DNA from: Anaerolineales bacterium
GTDB lineage: Bacteria; Chloroflexota; Anaerolineae; Anaerolineales; Villigracilaceae
Assembly (NCBI GenBank): GCA_020634885.1
Contig: JACKAW010000001.1
Coordinates: 744,001 to 808,000 of the forward strand
Reading direction: 5' to 3'
DNA length: 64,000 bases
Of this stretch, positions 16,011-24,402 are shown piece after piece (position 1 is the first letter of the stretch; every line of letters starts with the position of its first letter). Under the pieces are notes generated by a model that was not told the DNA's origin, did not search any database, and saw only the letters and a program-made list of their open reading frames with translations. The translations under genes were made by a program, and so were the position numbers.

Positions 16011-18081
16011 ATGGCAGGGCGGGTCTTAAAACGGGCTTGGGCGACTCAGTTCGTGAGGTGAAGAAATCAGCGGGTAGTTCTGGCAGCGGGTCAATTTTGC
16101 GCTGTACGGTGATCGAGTCGGTGGGGATCAGGTATAGGTTGATCGGGCTGCTGCTGCCCAGCCGAATATCTTGAAAGGCAAATAAGATCTGGCTGCTATC
16201 GGGGCTGAAGACGGCATCGCGGTAACAACAATTACCTTCGTACGGAAAAGCATGGTCTGCTTTGTGGGTGAAGAGGCTGTACAAGAACAGGTCTCCAAAG
16301 CCGTCGTTGCGGACGTTGCTGTTGAGCAGGAAAAGAAGACCGCCGTCCCAATCAAAATGGGCGATCTCTTCAGGGAATTGGAAACGCCCCTGTGGGAAGT
16401 CATCTGCAACAGAATCGCCGATGCCTTCACAGGTTTCCACATTCACTACACGGATGGCTTCGCCGCGAATGCCGTTGAGGTTGGCGGCATATTCAATGGC
16501 AAGTTGTGTGCCATCGTCTGACCATTGCACTTCCTTGATGGCGAGGTCGTTGTAAAAACATCCCTTGAATTCATCCAAATCGCTTTTGCGGGCGGCAAAG
16601 GGCAGGCGTACCGGGTCGTAGGGAATGACATACAGTTCGCGGTTTACGCTGATGGCAACGCGCTTTCCATCAGGTGAAACGGCAAACCCTTCAAGGTACT
16701 CGCCTGCGGTGTAGCGGAACACAACTTCTTCAACAAGCGTTTCAATGTTTACTGTTTTGACGGTTTTTCCGGTGGTGTACAGAATGTTCTTGCCGTCATT
16801 CAACCATTGCAGGTTGGTTTTGGGGAGCCCGTCGTTGGTTACTTGCAGACGGTTTCCGCCTTCCATATCCATGATCCAAATATCGTTATTGCGCAGCAGG
16901 GCGATCATATCTGCGCCGCCCGCAAGGGGTAAACCGGTGGAGCTCGCCGGAGTGACCGCTTCTGTAGGCTGGGCGGGCAATGGGGTTGCTGTCCATGTGA
17001 TGACCACGGGCTGCTTGGTTTCTGTGGGGAGGGGATCAGCTTGTGATTGCGTGGCAGAAGCCGCCGGTTCAAGCATGACCTGAAGCAGCCCACTGTTCCA
17101 GACTAAGAATCCTCCGCCGATAACGATTGCAGCCAAAACCAGAGCCATGACCATTCCTGCAATGGGGCTTCGCTTTTTTTCTTTTGATCTTTTTACAGTG
17201 GCGGTCTTGTTGAATGGTGAGATTTTTGCCGTGGCATTTATGTTTTTGGTGGGATTCTCTCCGCGTAGAAAAGCCTTGATGGTTTCGACCAGCTCCACCG
17301 CAGTTGTGAAGCGGTCGTCTGGCTTTTTCGCCATCGCGGTCGAGATGACCTTTTCCATCCAAATCGGCAGGTTGGGGTTGGCTTCCAAAATATGCGGTAC
17401 CGGCTCGGTGACGTGCTTGATCGCCAACCCAAGTGGAGTATCTGATTGATACGGTTGTTTGCCTGTGACCATTTCATAGAGGATCACGCCCAGCGCGTAA
17501 ATGTCGGCGCGTCCGTCCACCACATCACCAGAGGCTTGCTCAGGCGCCATATACGCTGGAGTGCCGATGATGGCAGAGCCGGTCATGTTGCTGCTGTTAT
17601 CACCCTGGCTGAATTTTGCAATGCCAAAGTCTGAAATAAGTGGAACGTTCTTGTTGGTAAAAAGGATGTTGGCAGGTTTCAGATCGCGGTGGACAATGCC
17701 TTTTGAGTGGGCTTCATCCAACCCTGGCGCGATCTGTTCGATCACTTTGATGGTCTCTTCAATGCTGTAGGTTTTTCCACGAATGCGCTCTGAAAGTGAG
17801 CCCCCGTTCATATAACGCATGACAAAATAAGGCTGCCCGTTCTCTTCGCCTACATCATAAACAGGGACAATGGAGGGATGTTCCAACTGGGCAATGATCT
17901 TCGCCTCGCGTTCAAAACGCATCTTGAACTGCGGGTCAGCGTGGATCAACTCTGGCGGCAGAAACTTGATGGCTACCTCACGCTCAAAGCGGGGATCCCA
18001 TCCGTGATACACGGTAGCGAAACCGCCGCGACCCAGTTCGCCTCTTATTTCATAACGTCCGATTCTTTCAGGGGTAGCCAT
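16009..18081 (-). CDS. Receptor-like Ser/Thr protein kinase with extracytoplasmic beta-propeller
   Basis: 690 residues from the ATG at 18081. A further 40 codons upstream are open but would overlap the neighbour, and MATPERIGRYEI is the normal kinase start. The kinase domain (about 1-265) has the Gly loop ELGRGGFATVYHG, the Lys in VAIKFLPPE, the catalytic loop VHRDLKPANILF, DFGIAKF and the activation segment GTPAYMAPEQ. A juxtamembrane basic linker leads to one TM helix (about 313-335), a Thr/Pro-rich stalk and a TolB/WD40-like propeller (about 385-690) with NDIWIMDMEGGNRLQVTNDG repeats. It is last in a three-gene operon with a P-loop protein and a TPR lipoprotein. Confidence 0.9.
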   Translation of the reverse strand: MATPERIGRYEIRGELGRGGFATVYHGWDPRFEREVAIKFLPPELIHADPQFKMRFEREAKIIAQLEHPSIVPVYDVGEENGQPYFVMRYMNGGSLSERIRGKTYSIEETIKVIEQIAPGLDEAHSKGIVHRDLKPANILFTNKNVPLISDFGIAKFSQGDNSSNMTGSAIIGTPAYMAPEQASGDVVDGRADIYALGVILYEMVTGKQPYQSDTPLGLAIKHVTEPVPHILEANPNLPIWMEKVISTAMAKKPDDRFTTAVELVETIKAFLRGENPTKNINATAKISPFNKTATVKRSKEKKRSPIAGMVMALVLAAIVIGGGFLVWNSGLLQVMLEPAASATQSQADPLPTETKQPVVITWTATPLPAQPTEAVTPASSTGLPLAGGADMIALLRNNDIWIMDMEGGNRLQVTNDGLPKTNLQWLNDGKNILYTTGKTVKTVNIETLVEEVVFRYTAGEYLEGFAVSPDGKRVAISVNRELYVIPYDPVRLPFAARKSDLDEFKGCFYNDLAIKEVQWSDDGTQLAIEYAANLNGIRGEAIRVVNVETCEGIGDSVADDFPQGRFQFPEEIAHFDWDGGLLFLLNSNVRNDGFGDLFLYSLFTHKADHAFPYEGNCCYRDAVFSPDSSQILFAFQDIRLGSSSPINLYLIPTDSITVQRKIDPLPELPADFFTSRTESPKPVLRPALP

Positions 18082-18106
18082 GTGCGCAAGTATACCGATG
18101 AACTGT

Positions 18107-18736
18107 TTATTCTGCCATGTACAGACCGCCGCTTGCTTCCATCCAGTCGGCGATCCGCTCAACAGCGGCGGGTATGTTGTTGTCTGAAATATCCACCTCA
18201 AATTTGGGCAGGATCGAGTCTGCGAACATGGAGCGGATGAGCTTCTGTTCTTCCACGAACAGATTCAGGTCATCATATTGTGATGGGTTGCCGGAAACTT
18301 TGAGCCGTTCTTCGCGGGCGGCTGCAAAAGATTCGGGCGTGCGCGTCAGTAGGATGAGCCGAAAGTTAAGCGGCAGCAGGCGTTCTTCCAGCCAGTTGAA
18401 GTCGTACGCCTTGTTATAGGTCATCTGCTGGTACATGCGTGTGGAAAGATGAAAGCGGTCCACGATCCAGGAATAATATCGCTGCAATTCGAACAGTTTC
18501 ACCCACGTCTCATACGTTTCCATTGCCAATGCTTCTTCTTGCGGCTCAAAGTTGATCAGTCCGCGCCCCCAGGGAAAATTGGTAAAGGCGCACCACTCGC
18601 CGGAGATGAGCGGCGAGTGGTATTTGTACTTGCGCGGTCCCACAATGCGCGGATGTTCGTTCAGCGCAAAGGCAATATCGGTTTTAAACGTAAGGCGTGT
18701 GCCTTCAAGAATGATCTTTGGTGTGAGCTTGCTCAT
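18107..18736 (-). CDS. Thymidylate-kinase-like P-loop protein with altered Walker A
   Basis: 209 residues. The N-terminus IILEGTRLTFKTDIAFAL sits where a Walker A should be, but the glycine before Lys-Thr is Phe (GTRLTFKT instead of GxxxxGKT). The middle WIVDRFHLSTRMYQ resembles the DRFxxS motif of nucleoside and thymidylate kinases, and LILLTRTPESFAAAREER resembles the lid. It may be a divergent kinase or an ATP-binding-deficient relative. Its ATG overlaps the stop of the upstream TPR gene (ATGA) and it precedes the receptor kinase gene by 25 bp. Confidence 0.6.
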   Translation of the reverse strand: MSKLTPKIILEGTRLTFKTDIAFALNEHPRIVGPRKYKYHSPLISGEWCAFTNFPWGRGLINFEPQEEALAMETYETWVKLFELQRYYSWIVDRFHLSTRMYQQMTYNKAYDFNWLEERLLPLNFRLILLTRTPESFAAAREERLKVSGNPSQYDDLNLFVEEQKLIRSMFADSILPKFEVDISDNNIPAAVERIADWMEASGGLYMAE

Positions 18737-19608
18737 GGGGTATTGACGAAGTTTTCCAGTTCCGGTTCCAACTCAATGCCAAGTTCGCGGGCGCGCAGCA
18801 GGTACTGCTTTGCCAATGCATCATCGCGGATGGATTCTCCGTAGTAATAGGCAGACCCTAAAAAGTAATTCACATATTCGTTGTTCTGCATTTGCGGATA
18901 CGTCAATTCAAGATAATCACGCCCTTGTTCATACTCTTCCAACACAACATAAGAGATGCCAATGAAGACCTGCGCATCCACAACATATTCAGAATCTTGA
19001 GCTTTATAAAGTCCTTCCGCTTGTTTAAATTGGACTATGGCATCTTGATACTGCTCCAACGAAAAATAGACCCGTCCGGCGCCGTAATATCCCTCGGGGT
19101 CGTTTGGGTTGATGCGCAGCAGTTCGTTATATTCTTTTAGCGCATTATCGTATTCATCGAGGTCCATGTAATTATTGGCAAGCCCCATATGCGAAACATT
19201 ATTATCCGGCGCCACTGCAATCGACCGTTCATACCAGGCTTGGGCTTCCTGATAATTGCCTTCCTTACGGTATAACAGCGCAAGGTTATCCATGGCATCG
19301 CAGTATTCGGGGTCAAGTTCAATTGCCGTCTGATATGCCTGTATGGCAGATTGGGTATCTCCCACAAGGTCATAATCCACGGCTTGGTTGTAGGCATCTA
19401 CGGCTGCCTGAATTTCAGAGGAACAATAAATGTCAGATGTGAGATCGCGGTTTTCTTCGGTCACTACCGCTTCAGGTGTGGGTGCAAGGAACGCCTCGGT
19501 TGGTAATGGCGCAATGGTCGGCGCTTCGCTTGGGTTGAGCGCTTTTTCCACCGTGGCACAGGCAAGTGAACTTGAAAGCAGTAATAGTATAAAAAAGTAT
19601 TTTTTCAT
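18733..19608 (-). CDS. TPR-repeat lipoprotein
   Basis: 291 residues from the ATG at 19608, which follows AGGAGGTTTTCC. An upstream 18-codon extension is rejected. Lipoprotein signal MKKYFFILLLLSSSLAC with lipobox SLAC. After a short linker there are about five TPR units (about residues 75-250, e.g. AIQAYQTAIELDPEYCDAMDNLALLYRKEGNYQEA pattern, split here by family knowledge). A surface scaffold for protein-protein contacts. It is first in the operon with the P-loop protein and receptor kinase, suggesting a signalling or envelope complex. Confidence 0.85.
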   Translation of the reverse strand: MKKYFFILLLLSSSLACATVEKALNPSEAPTIAPLPTEAFLAPTPEAVVTEENRDLTSDIYCSSEIQAAVDAYNQAVDYDLVGDTQSAIQAYQTAIELDPEYCDAMDNLALLYRKEGNYQEAQAWYERSIAVAPDNNVSHMGLANNYMDLDEYDNALKEYNELLRINPNDPEGYYGAGRVYFSLEQYQDAIVQFKQAEGLYKAQDSEYVVDAQVFIGISYVVLEEYEQGRDYLELTYPQMQNNEYVNYFLGSAYYYGESIRDDALAKQYLLRARELGIELEPELENFVNTP

Positions 19609-19753
19609 GGAAAACCTCCTTTTTGTGTATGTGAATTTTCTCATTTGAAACTGTACAGCCAATGGTTATTAAGTACTGTTTTGAGATTCTGATAAATTTC
19701 TGAAATGATTCGGCAACCCTCTTGTGGTATATTCCCCCCGCATAGGTAAACTT

Positions 19754-20119
19754 ATGGACGATAAAATCACGATCATCGAAGGACCGCCCCCGATCTTTGA
19801 GCATGTCAGCGACGGTTGGGCAATGGGCTTGAACGAAGGCCCGAATCTTTCCATCCCCGCGCTTACGCGTTTGCGCACATTCAATGGACCAGCCCTGGTT
19901 CAGCGCTGTTACAACGCGTGGCACAACAGAACTTCCATCCACCTGCATTACCGCAACGAGACGGGACTTGAGCAGACCGCTCCCATCCTCGCCGCCCGCA
20001 ATGTAGAAACGGATGAAGGACATGTACTGTTGTTGTGGGTCTATCTCGATAGTGATAAGGTCGAATACGAAACCGACACCGGCGACGACGACCAGTTTGA
20101 CGATTACCCGGGTGAATAG
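19754..20119 (+). CDS. Conserved hypothetical acidic protein
   Basis: About 121 residues starting MDDKITIIEGPPPIFE. The start was chosen at 19754 because the ten codons upstream are rich in promoter-like sequence. It contains NEGPNLSIPALTRLRTFNGPALVQRC and ends in a strongly acidic tail (DTGDDDQFDDYPGE). No family is recognised. It is transcribed divergently from the TPR operon and followed by a clear terminator. Confidence 0.65.
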   Translation: MDDKITIIEGPPPIFEHVSDGWAMGLNEGPNLSIPALTRLRTFNGPALVQRCYNAWHNRTSIHLHYRNETGLEQTAPILAARNVETDEGHVLLLWVYLDSDKVEYETDTGDDDQFDDYPGE

Positions 20120-20128
20120 GGTATAAAA

Positions 20129-20166
20129 TAAGTGACAGTCATTTTAATAGTGACTGTCACTTTTCT
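20129..20166 (+). terminator. Rho-independent terminator
   Basis: A perfect 11-bp stem AAGTGACAGTC / GACTGTCACTT (20130-20140 with 20152-20162) plus TTTTCTTTT. Confidence 0.85.
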
Positions 20167-20180
20167 TTTCAGGATTCGAT

Positions 20181-20951
20181 ATGACCACGCTTCTTTCTTC
20201 GCTCAATGCTGGGGTGCTCACCCTAAGCCTTAACCGCCCCGAACGCGCCAACGCCTTCAACTTTGAAATGACCACGGCGCTGCAAAATTCACTTGCAGAG
20301 GCGCAAAAAGATTCACAGGTGCGCTGCGTTGTCATTTCAGGGAATGGCAAACTCTTCAGTTCCGGGCAGGATATTACCGAGATGAAGCTCGGCGGCGGCG
20401 AGATTTCGTACCGTGAGCATTTGGAGAAGACCTATAACCCGCTCATTTTACAGATCCGTGAAATGGACAAGCCGGTTGTGGCGGCTATCAATGGGGCATG
20501 TGCCGGGGCTGCGTTTGGCATTGCACTTGCTTGTGACCTGCGCATTGCACATACCAGCGCGTATTTTGTAGTCGGCTTTAGCGGCATTGCCCTTGCACCA
20601 GATTCGGGCGTCTCGTTACTGTTGCCAAAGTTGATCGGGTTGGGCAGGGCGCAGGAGTTCTTCTACACAAACAAACCGATCTTTGCAAAGCAGGCGCGTG
20701 AGTGGGGTCTCGTCAATCAAGTAGGTGGATTCAACTTTCAGCGTGTGGTAAACCAAATGGTCAGCGACCTGGCTCAAGGTCCGCGTGAGGCGTTTGCGGC
20801 GGGCAAGAAGGCGTTCAATTTGGCGATCCTTCCAAACCTGGCAGAGGCGCTGAATCAGGAAGGCATCCTTCAAGACGGGCTGGGCAAATCGGCAGAGCAT
20901 CAAATGGCGGTAAAAGCGTTTTTAGAGAAGCGTAAACCCAAATACGACTAG
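20181..20951 (+). CDS. Enoyl-CoA hydratase/isomerase family protein
   Basis: 256 residues. Crotonase fold: VLTLSLNRPERANAFNFEM at the start, the oxyanion-hole segment FSSGQDITEM, and AINGACAGAAFGIALACDLRIA followed by SGIALAPDSGVS. It acts on an acyl-CoA in fatty-acid or aromatic-acid degradation. The Asp in APDSG instead of a second Glu is seen in PaaG/PaaB-like isomerases and hydratases, so the exact reaction is open. It stands alone between a terminator and the gdhA promoter. Confidence 0.88.
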   Translation: MTTLLSSLNAGVLTLSLNRPERANAFNFEMTTALQNSLAEAQKDSQVRCVVISGNGKLFSSGQDITEMKLGGGEISYREHLEKTYNPLILQIREMDKPVVAAINGACAGAAFGIALACDLRIAHTSAYFVVGFSGIALAPDSGVSLLLPKLIGLGRAQEFFYTNKPIFAKQAREWGLVNQVGGFNFQRVVNQMVSDLAQGPREAFAAGKKAFNLAILPNLAEALNQEGILQDGLGKSAEHQMAVKAFLEKRKPKYD

Positions 20952-21033
20952 CGTATCCGAATTAAAATCGCGGGGTTACATAAAACGTCAAAAGATGTCA
21001 TTTTTTGTCAGAAATCAGTGTACTTTTGTCATA

Positions 21034-21062
21034 TTGACGCAGGTTTGAATTTCTTGTATAGT
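21034..21062 (+). promoter_or_regulatory. Promoter of glutamate dehydrogenase gene
   Basis: TTGACG (21034-21039), 17-bp spacer, TATAGT (21057-21062). Very close to the sigma-70 consensus. Confidence 0.75.
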
Positions 21063-21103
21063 TTCGCAGTAATGATGAACCAGCAAATTCACATCGGTTG
21101 TGA

Positions 21104-21142
21104 ATAAGCGGGCGCCCGTCCGGGGTGCCCGCTTATATTTTC
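21104..21142 (+). promoter_or_regulatory. GC-rich leader hairpin before gdhA
   Basis: A perfect 10-bp stem ATAAGCGGGC / GCCCGCTTAT with a 13-nt loop followed by a T-rich stretch. It lies between the promoter and the ribosome site, so it could be an attenuator. Confidence 0.55.
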
Positions 21143-21171
21143 TCTAAACCCTCTACCCTAGGAGAGTAAAA

Positions 21172-22470
21172 ATGTCAGGACAGATCAATGCGTTTGAAAT
21201 GGCACAAAAGCAATTTGATGGTGTTGCCAAACAACTAAAGCTCGATTCCGGCGTTTCTGAAATGCTGCGATGGCCCATGCGTGAATATTCGTTCCGCATT
21301 CCGGTTCGCATGGATGACGGCTCTTTGAAAGTTTTTCAGGGCTTCCGCGTTCAGCACAACGACTCGCGCGGACCCAACAAGGGCGGCATTCGCTTCCACC
21401 CGGCTGAGACGCTCGACACCGTGCGCGCACTCGCCACGTGGATGACCTGGAAATGCGCCGTTGCAGATATCCCCCTTGGCGGCGGTAAGGGCGGCATTAT
21501 TGTTGACCCCTCCACGTTGTCTGTGAATGAAAAAGAAAGCCTGTGCCGTGGTTGGGTACGTAACATGTGGAAGAACATCGGTCCACGCAATGACGTGCCC
21601 GCTCCCGATGTAGGAACCACCCCTCAAATGATGGGCTGGATGATGGACGAGTATTCCAAGCTCGTCGGGCAGTACACCCCGGGCGTATTCACCGGTAAAC
21701 CCCTTGGCGGCGGCGGCTCACTCGGACGCACCGAAGCCACCGGCTACGGCGTGATCTATACCGTGCGTGAAGCGATGAAACGCCTCAACATTGACCCGAA
21801 GAAATCGGTTGCCGTGCTTCAGGGCTTTGGTAACGTCTCGCAGTATGCGGCTGTTGGTATGGTCGAAATTCTCGGCGGCACCGTGGCTTGTGTTTCCTGC
21901 TACGATCGCCATGAAAAGAAAGCCTTCACCTACAGCAAGAAGGGCGGTATTGATCCGCGCTTCCTGCTCTCCATCGTGGATGAATACGGAACCATTGATA
22001 AGAAAAAAGCAATGGACTCCGGTTACCAGGTGGATGATGGTGACAAGTGGATCGAGTTCGACGGCAATGTGCTCATCCCCGCCGCGCTCGAAGGACAGGT
22101 CAATGGCGACACCATTCAGAAGATGTCCAAAAACATCAAGATCGTCGCTGAAGGCGCCAATGGCCCCACCACCCCCGAAGCCGACGATGTCTTCAAGAAG
22201 AATAACATCTTCAACATTCCAGATTTCCTCTGCAATGCGGGCGGCGTGACCACCTCTTACTTTGAACAGGTTCAGAACGATATGAACTTCTACTGGAGCA
22301 AAGAAGAAGTGCTCGAACGCCTCGACCAAAAAATGACCTCTGCGTTCAACAGCGTGTTCGACCGCCACGAACAGGAAAAAGTCTACATGCGCGATGCGGC
22401 ATACATGGTCGCCATCGACCGTGTGGTCAAGGCGATGGAACTTCGCGGCTGGTTGACGGGCGGCGCGTAG
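21172..22470 (+). CDS. gdhA: Glutamate dehydrogenase (Glu/Leu/Phe/Val family)
   Basis: 432 residues. Reversible oxidative deamination of glutamate to 2-oxoglutarate with NAD(P). N-terminal substrate domain with RVQHNDSRGPNKGGIRFHP, the catalytic Lys in PLGGGKGGIIVDP, and NDVPAPDVGT. Dinucleotide-binding domain GFGNVSQYAAVGMVEILGG and EGANGPTTPEAD. C-terminal helix YMVAIDRVVKAMELRGW. It has its own promoter and terminator. Nucleotide preference cannot be settled by eye. Confidence 0.95.
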   Translation: MSGQINAFEMAQKQFDGVAKQLKLDSGVSEMLRWPMREYSFRIPVRMDDGSLKVFQGFRVQHNDSRGPNKGGIRFHPAETLDTVRALATWMTWKCAVADIPLGGGKGGIIVDPSTLSVNEKESLCRGWVRNMWKNIGPRNDVPAPDVGTTPQMMGWMMDEYSKLVGQYTPGVFTGKPLGGGGSLGRTEATGYGVIYTVREAMKRLNIDPKKSVAVLQGFGNVSQYAAVGMVEILGGTVACVSCYDRHEKKAFTYSKKGGIDPRFLLSIVDEYGTIDKKKAMDSGYQVDDGDKWIEFDGNVLIPAALEGQVNGDTIQKMSKNIKIVAEGANGPTTPEADDVFKKNNIFNIPDFLCNAGGVTTSYFEQVQNDMNFYWSKEEVLERLDQKMTSAFNSVFDRHEQEKVYMRDAAYMVAIDRVVKAMELRGWLTGGA

Positions 22471-22472
22471 TT

Positions 22473-22494
22473 TAGTAATTGGTAAGTAGAGATT
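22473..22494. repeat. Dispersed AT-rich repeat (left arm)
   Basis: AGTAATTGGTAAGTAGAGATT is a degenerate inverted copy of the element at 22612-22637 and relates to those at 36931-36976 and 49785-49816. Confidence 0.35.
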
Positions 22495-22530
22495 AAGAGG
22501 ATACGCTCTCAAGGCGTGTCCTCTTTTTGA
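22495..22530 (+). terminator. Terminator after gdhA
   Basis: An AGAGGATACGC / GCGTGTCCTCT stem with one mismatch and a T run. Confidence 0.8.
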
Positions 22531-22611
22531 TTCACGCTTCTTTCTGCGCTCGAAACAGATTCTGTTTTCTTTGAAATTTTCCTACTCTGACATTTGATAC
22601 AATCGTCATGC

Positions 22612-22638
22612 AATCAATTACTAATTACTAATCTCCAA
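22612..22638. repeat. Dispersed AT-rich repeat (right arm)
   Basis: AATTACTAATTACTAATCTC followed by CAATGCC. Similar repeats occur between pdxS and pdxT and, in frame, inside the helicase gene. Confidence 0.4.
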
Positions 22639-22653
22639 TGCCCCGAGGCTTCC

Positions 22654-23829
22654 ATGTCCAAACCAACATTCAAATGGGACGACCCCTTTCTGCTCAACGA
22701 CCAACTGACCGAAGAAGAGCGCATGATCCGCGATGCCGCGCGCAGGTACTGTCAGGATAAGTTGATGCCGCGCATTCTCGAAGCGAATCGACATGAAGTG
22801 TTTCACCGTGAGATTATGAACGAAATGGGTGAGATGGGTTTTCTCGGCTCGACCATCCCCGAAGAATACGGCGGCGCAGGGTTGAATCATGTTGCCTACG
22901 GCATCATTGCCCGCGAAGTGGAACGGGTAGACAGCGGCTATCGTTCTGCCATGAGTGTGCAGTCCTCGCTGGTGATGTACCCGATCTTTACGTATGGAAC
23001 TGAAGAGCAAAGGAAAAAATACCTGCCCAAACTTGCCAGCGGAGAATGGGTTGGCTGTTTTGGTCTCACCGAGCCGAATCACGGTAGTGACCCCGCCAGC
23101 ATGGAAACCAAAGCCAAAAAAGTGGATGGTGGCTATATCTTGCATGGCAATAAGATGTGGATCACCAACTCACCCATTGCGGATGTCTTTGTTGTGTGGG
23201 CGAAACTCGAAGGTGAAATTCGCGGCTTTATTTTGGAAAAAGGCATGAAGGGACTCTCCGCGCCGAAGATCGAAGGGAAGTTCAGTTTGCGGGCGAGTGC
23301 CACGGGCGAGATCGTGATGGATGAAGTTTTCGTTCCCGAAGAAAATATCTTCCCCGAAGTGAAGGGATTGAAAGGTCCGTTCGGGTGTTTGAACAAGGCT
23401 CGCTATGGCATTGCCTGGGGCGCATTGGGCGCGGCGGAGTTTTGCTGGCACGCAGCGCGGCAATACACATTAGACCGTCCGCAGTTTGGTCGTCCGCTGG
23501 CGGCGAATCAGATCATGCAGTTAAAACTGGCAAATATGATGACGGAAATCACGTTGGGATTGCAAGGCGTTTTACGCGTTGGGCGTTTGATCGACGAAGA
23601 GAAAGTTTCTCCCGAAATGATCTCACTCATCAAACGCAATTCATGCGGCAAGGCATTGGAGATCGCCCGTACATCCCGCGATATGCACGGCGGTAACGGC
23701 GTTTCGGATGAGTATCATGTCATCCGCCATGTGATGAATCTCGAAGCGGTCAATACCTACGAAGGGACGCACGACATCCATGCATTGATCCTTGGCAGGG
23801 CGCAAACGGGTTTACAGGCATTCTCGTAG
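22654..23829 (+). CDS. Acyl-CoA dehydrogenase, glutaryl-CoA dehydrogenase type
   Basis: 391 residues from the ATG at 22654 (MSKPTFKWDDPFLLNDQLTEEE). The in-frame 20 codons upstream run through a repeat and are rejected. FAD-dependent oxidation of an acyl-CoA. The FKWDDPFLL...QLTEEERMIRD start, the FAD motif CFGLTEPNHGSDP, KMWITNSPIADVFVVWAK and the C-terminal catalytic Glu segment NLEAVNTYEGTHDIHALILGRAQTG are those of glutaryl-CoA dehydrogenases, which also decarboxylate to crotonyl-CoA (Lys/Trp/benzoate breakdown). A crotonase gene lies upstream of gdhA. Confidence 0.9.
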   Translation: MSKPTFKWDDPFLLNDQLTEEERMIRDAARRYCQDKLMPRILEANRHEVFHREIMNEMGEMGFLGSTIPEEYGGAGLNHVAYGIIAREVERVDSGYRSAMSVQSSLVMYPIFTYGTEEQRKKYLPKLASGEWVGCFGLTEPNHGSDPASMETKAKKVDGGYILHGNKMWITNSPIADVFVVWAKLEGEIRGFILEKGMKGLSAPKIEGKFSLRASATGEIVMDEVFVPEENIFPEVKGLKGPFGCLNKARYGIAWGALGAAEFCWHAARQYTLDRPQFGRPLAANQIMQLKLANMMTEITLGLQGVLRVGRLIDEEKVSPEMISLIKRNSCGKALEIARTSRDMHGGNGVSDEYHVIRHVMNLEAVNTYEGTHDIHALILGRAQTGLQAFS

Positions 23830-23880
23830 GGATACCCCTTGAGGGTATCCTAGTGGGTGTCTTATTGGGTATCCTAAAAT

Positions 23881-23911
23881 AAAAAGGGCGACCGTGAGGG
23901 TCGCCCTTTTT
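23881..23911. terminator. Bidirectional terminator
   Basis: A perfect AAAAAGGGCGACC / GGGTCGCCCTTTTT stem between the convergent acyl-CoA dehydrogenase and rhodanese genes. Confidence 0.85.
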
Positions 23912-23912
23912 A

Positions 23913-24392
23913 TTATTGTTGCGGTGCTAGTGGGTAACCTGCATCTACCCAAGCGGCTAACCCGCCGAGCAGGGCTTGCACACTGGTGTATCCATTATTC
24001 AAGAGCAGGAACGCCGCACGGGCGCTCGTGTGTTCATTTTGTCAGGTGCAGTAAGTGATGATCCACTGGTCTTTTTCAAAAGATAGTTTATCGACGTTCA
24101 ACTCAAAATTTACCAGCGGAATGGACATGGAACCCGCCGCATGTCCCTCTGCATAGAATTCAGGGTCGCGCACATCCACAAGAATGGCTTGACCAGAATC
24201 CAGTGCGGCTTTTGCCACATGAACATCAACACGCGGGACTCGATCTTCTGTGATCGGGGGGATGGTAATGAATGGTTTTTCTACAACGATGGGACCAGTG
24301 GGTGTAGCCGATTGAGCCTGCGGCATGAGCGTTTGGCAGGCAAGGGTGGTAAAGAGCAGGATGGAAAGTGTAAATAGCGTTTTATTTTTCAT
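23913..24392 (-). CDS. Rhodanese-domain lipoprotein with in-frame TGA in active-site loop (candidate selenoprotein or nonsense mutant)
   Basis: Read through the TGA at 24042-24044 (codon 117) the gene is 159 codons and complete. Lipoprotein signal with lipobox TLAC (Cys19), then a rhodanese fold: AILVDVRDPEFYAEGHAAGSMSIP, QWIITYCT-[TGA]-QNEHTSARAAF, and GGLAAWVDAGYPL before the TAA at 23913. The reading frame and conservation continue perfectly after the TGA, which stands where close relatives usually have a second Cys (YCTC..EHTSAR). A hairpin follows the TGA (7-bp stem plus extension, loop CGUGC about 21 nt downstream, G at loop position 2), compatible with the bacterial SECIS pattern. A simple TGC-to-TGA mutation is the alternative. 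Truncated product would be 116 residues. Confidence 0.6.
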
Positions 24393-24402
24393 AGGATGTT
24401 GT

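Noticed and set aside
18082..18201. 40-codon N-terminal extension of the receptor kinase
   Set aside because: It would overlap the neighbouring gene's coding end. The kinase begins normally at MATPERIGRYEI.
21718..22512. 264-codon antisense ORF in gdhA
   Set aside because: Shadow of gdhA. His/Val-rich translation without motifs.
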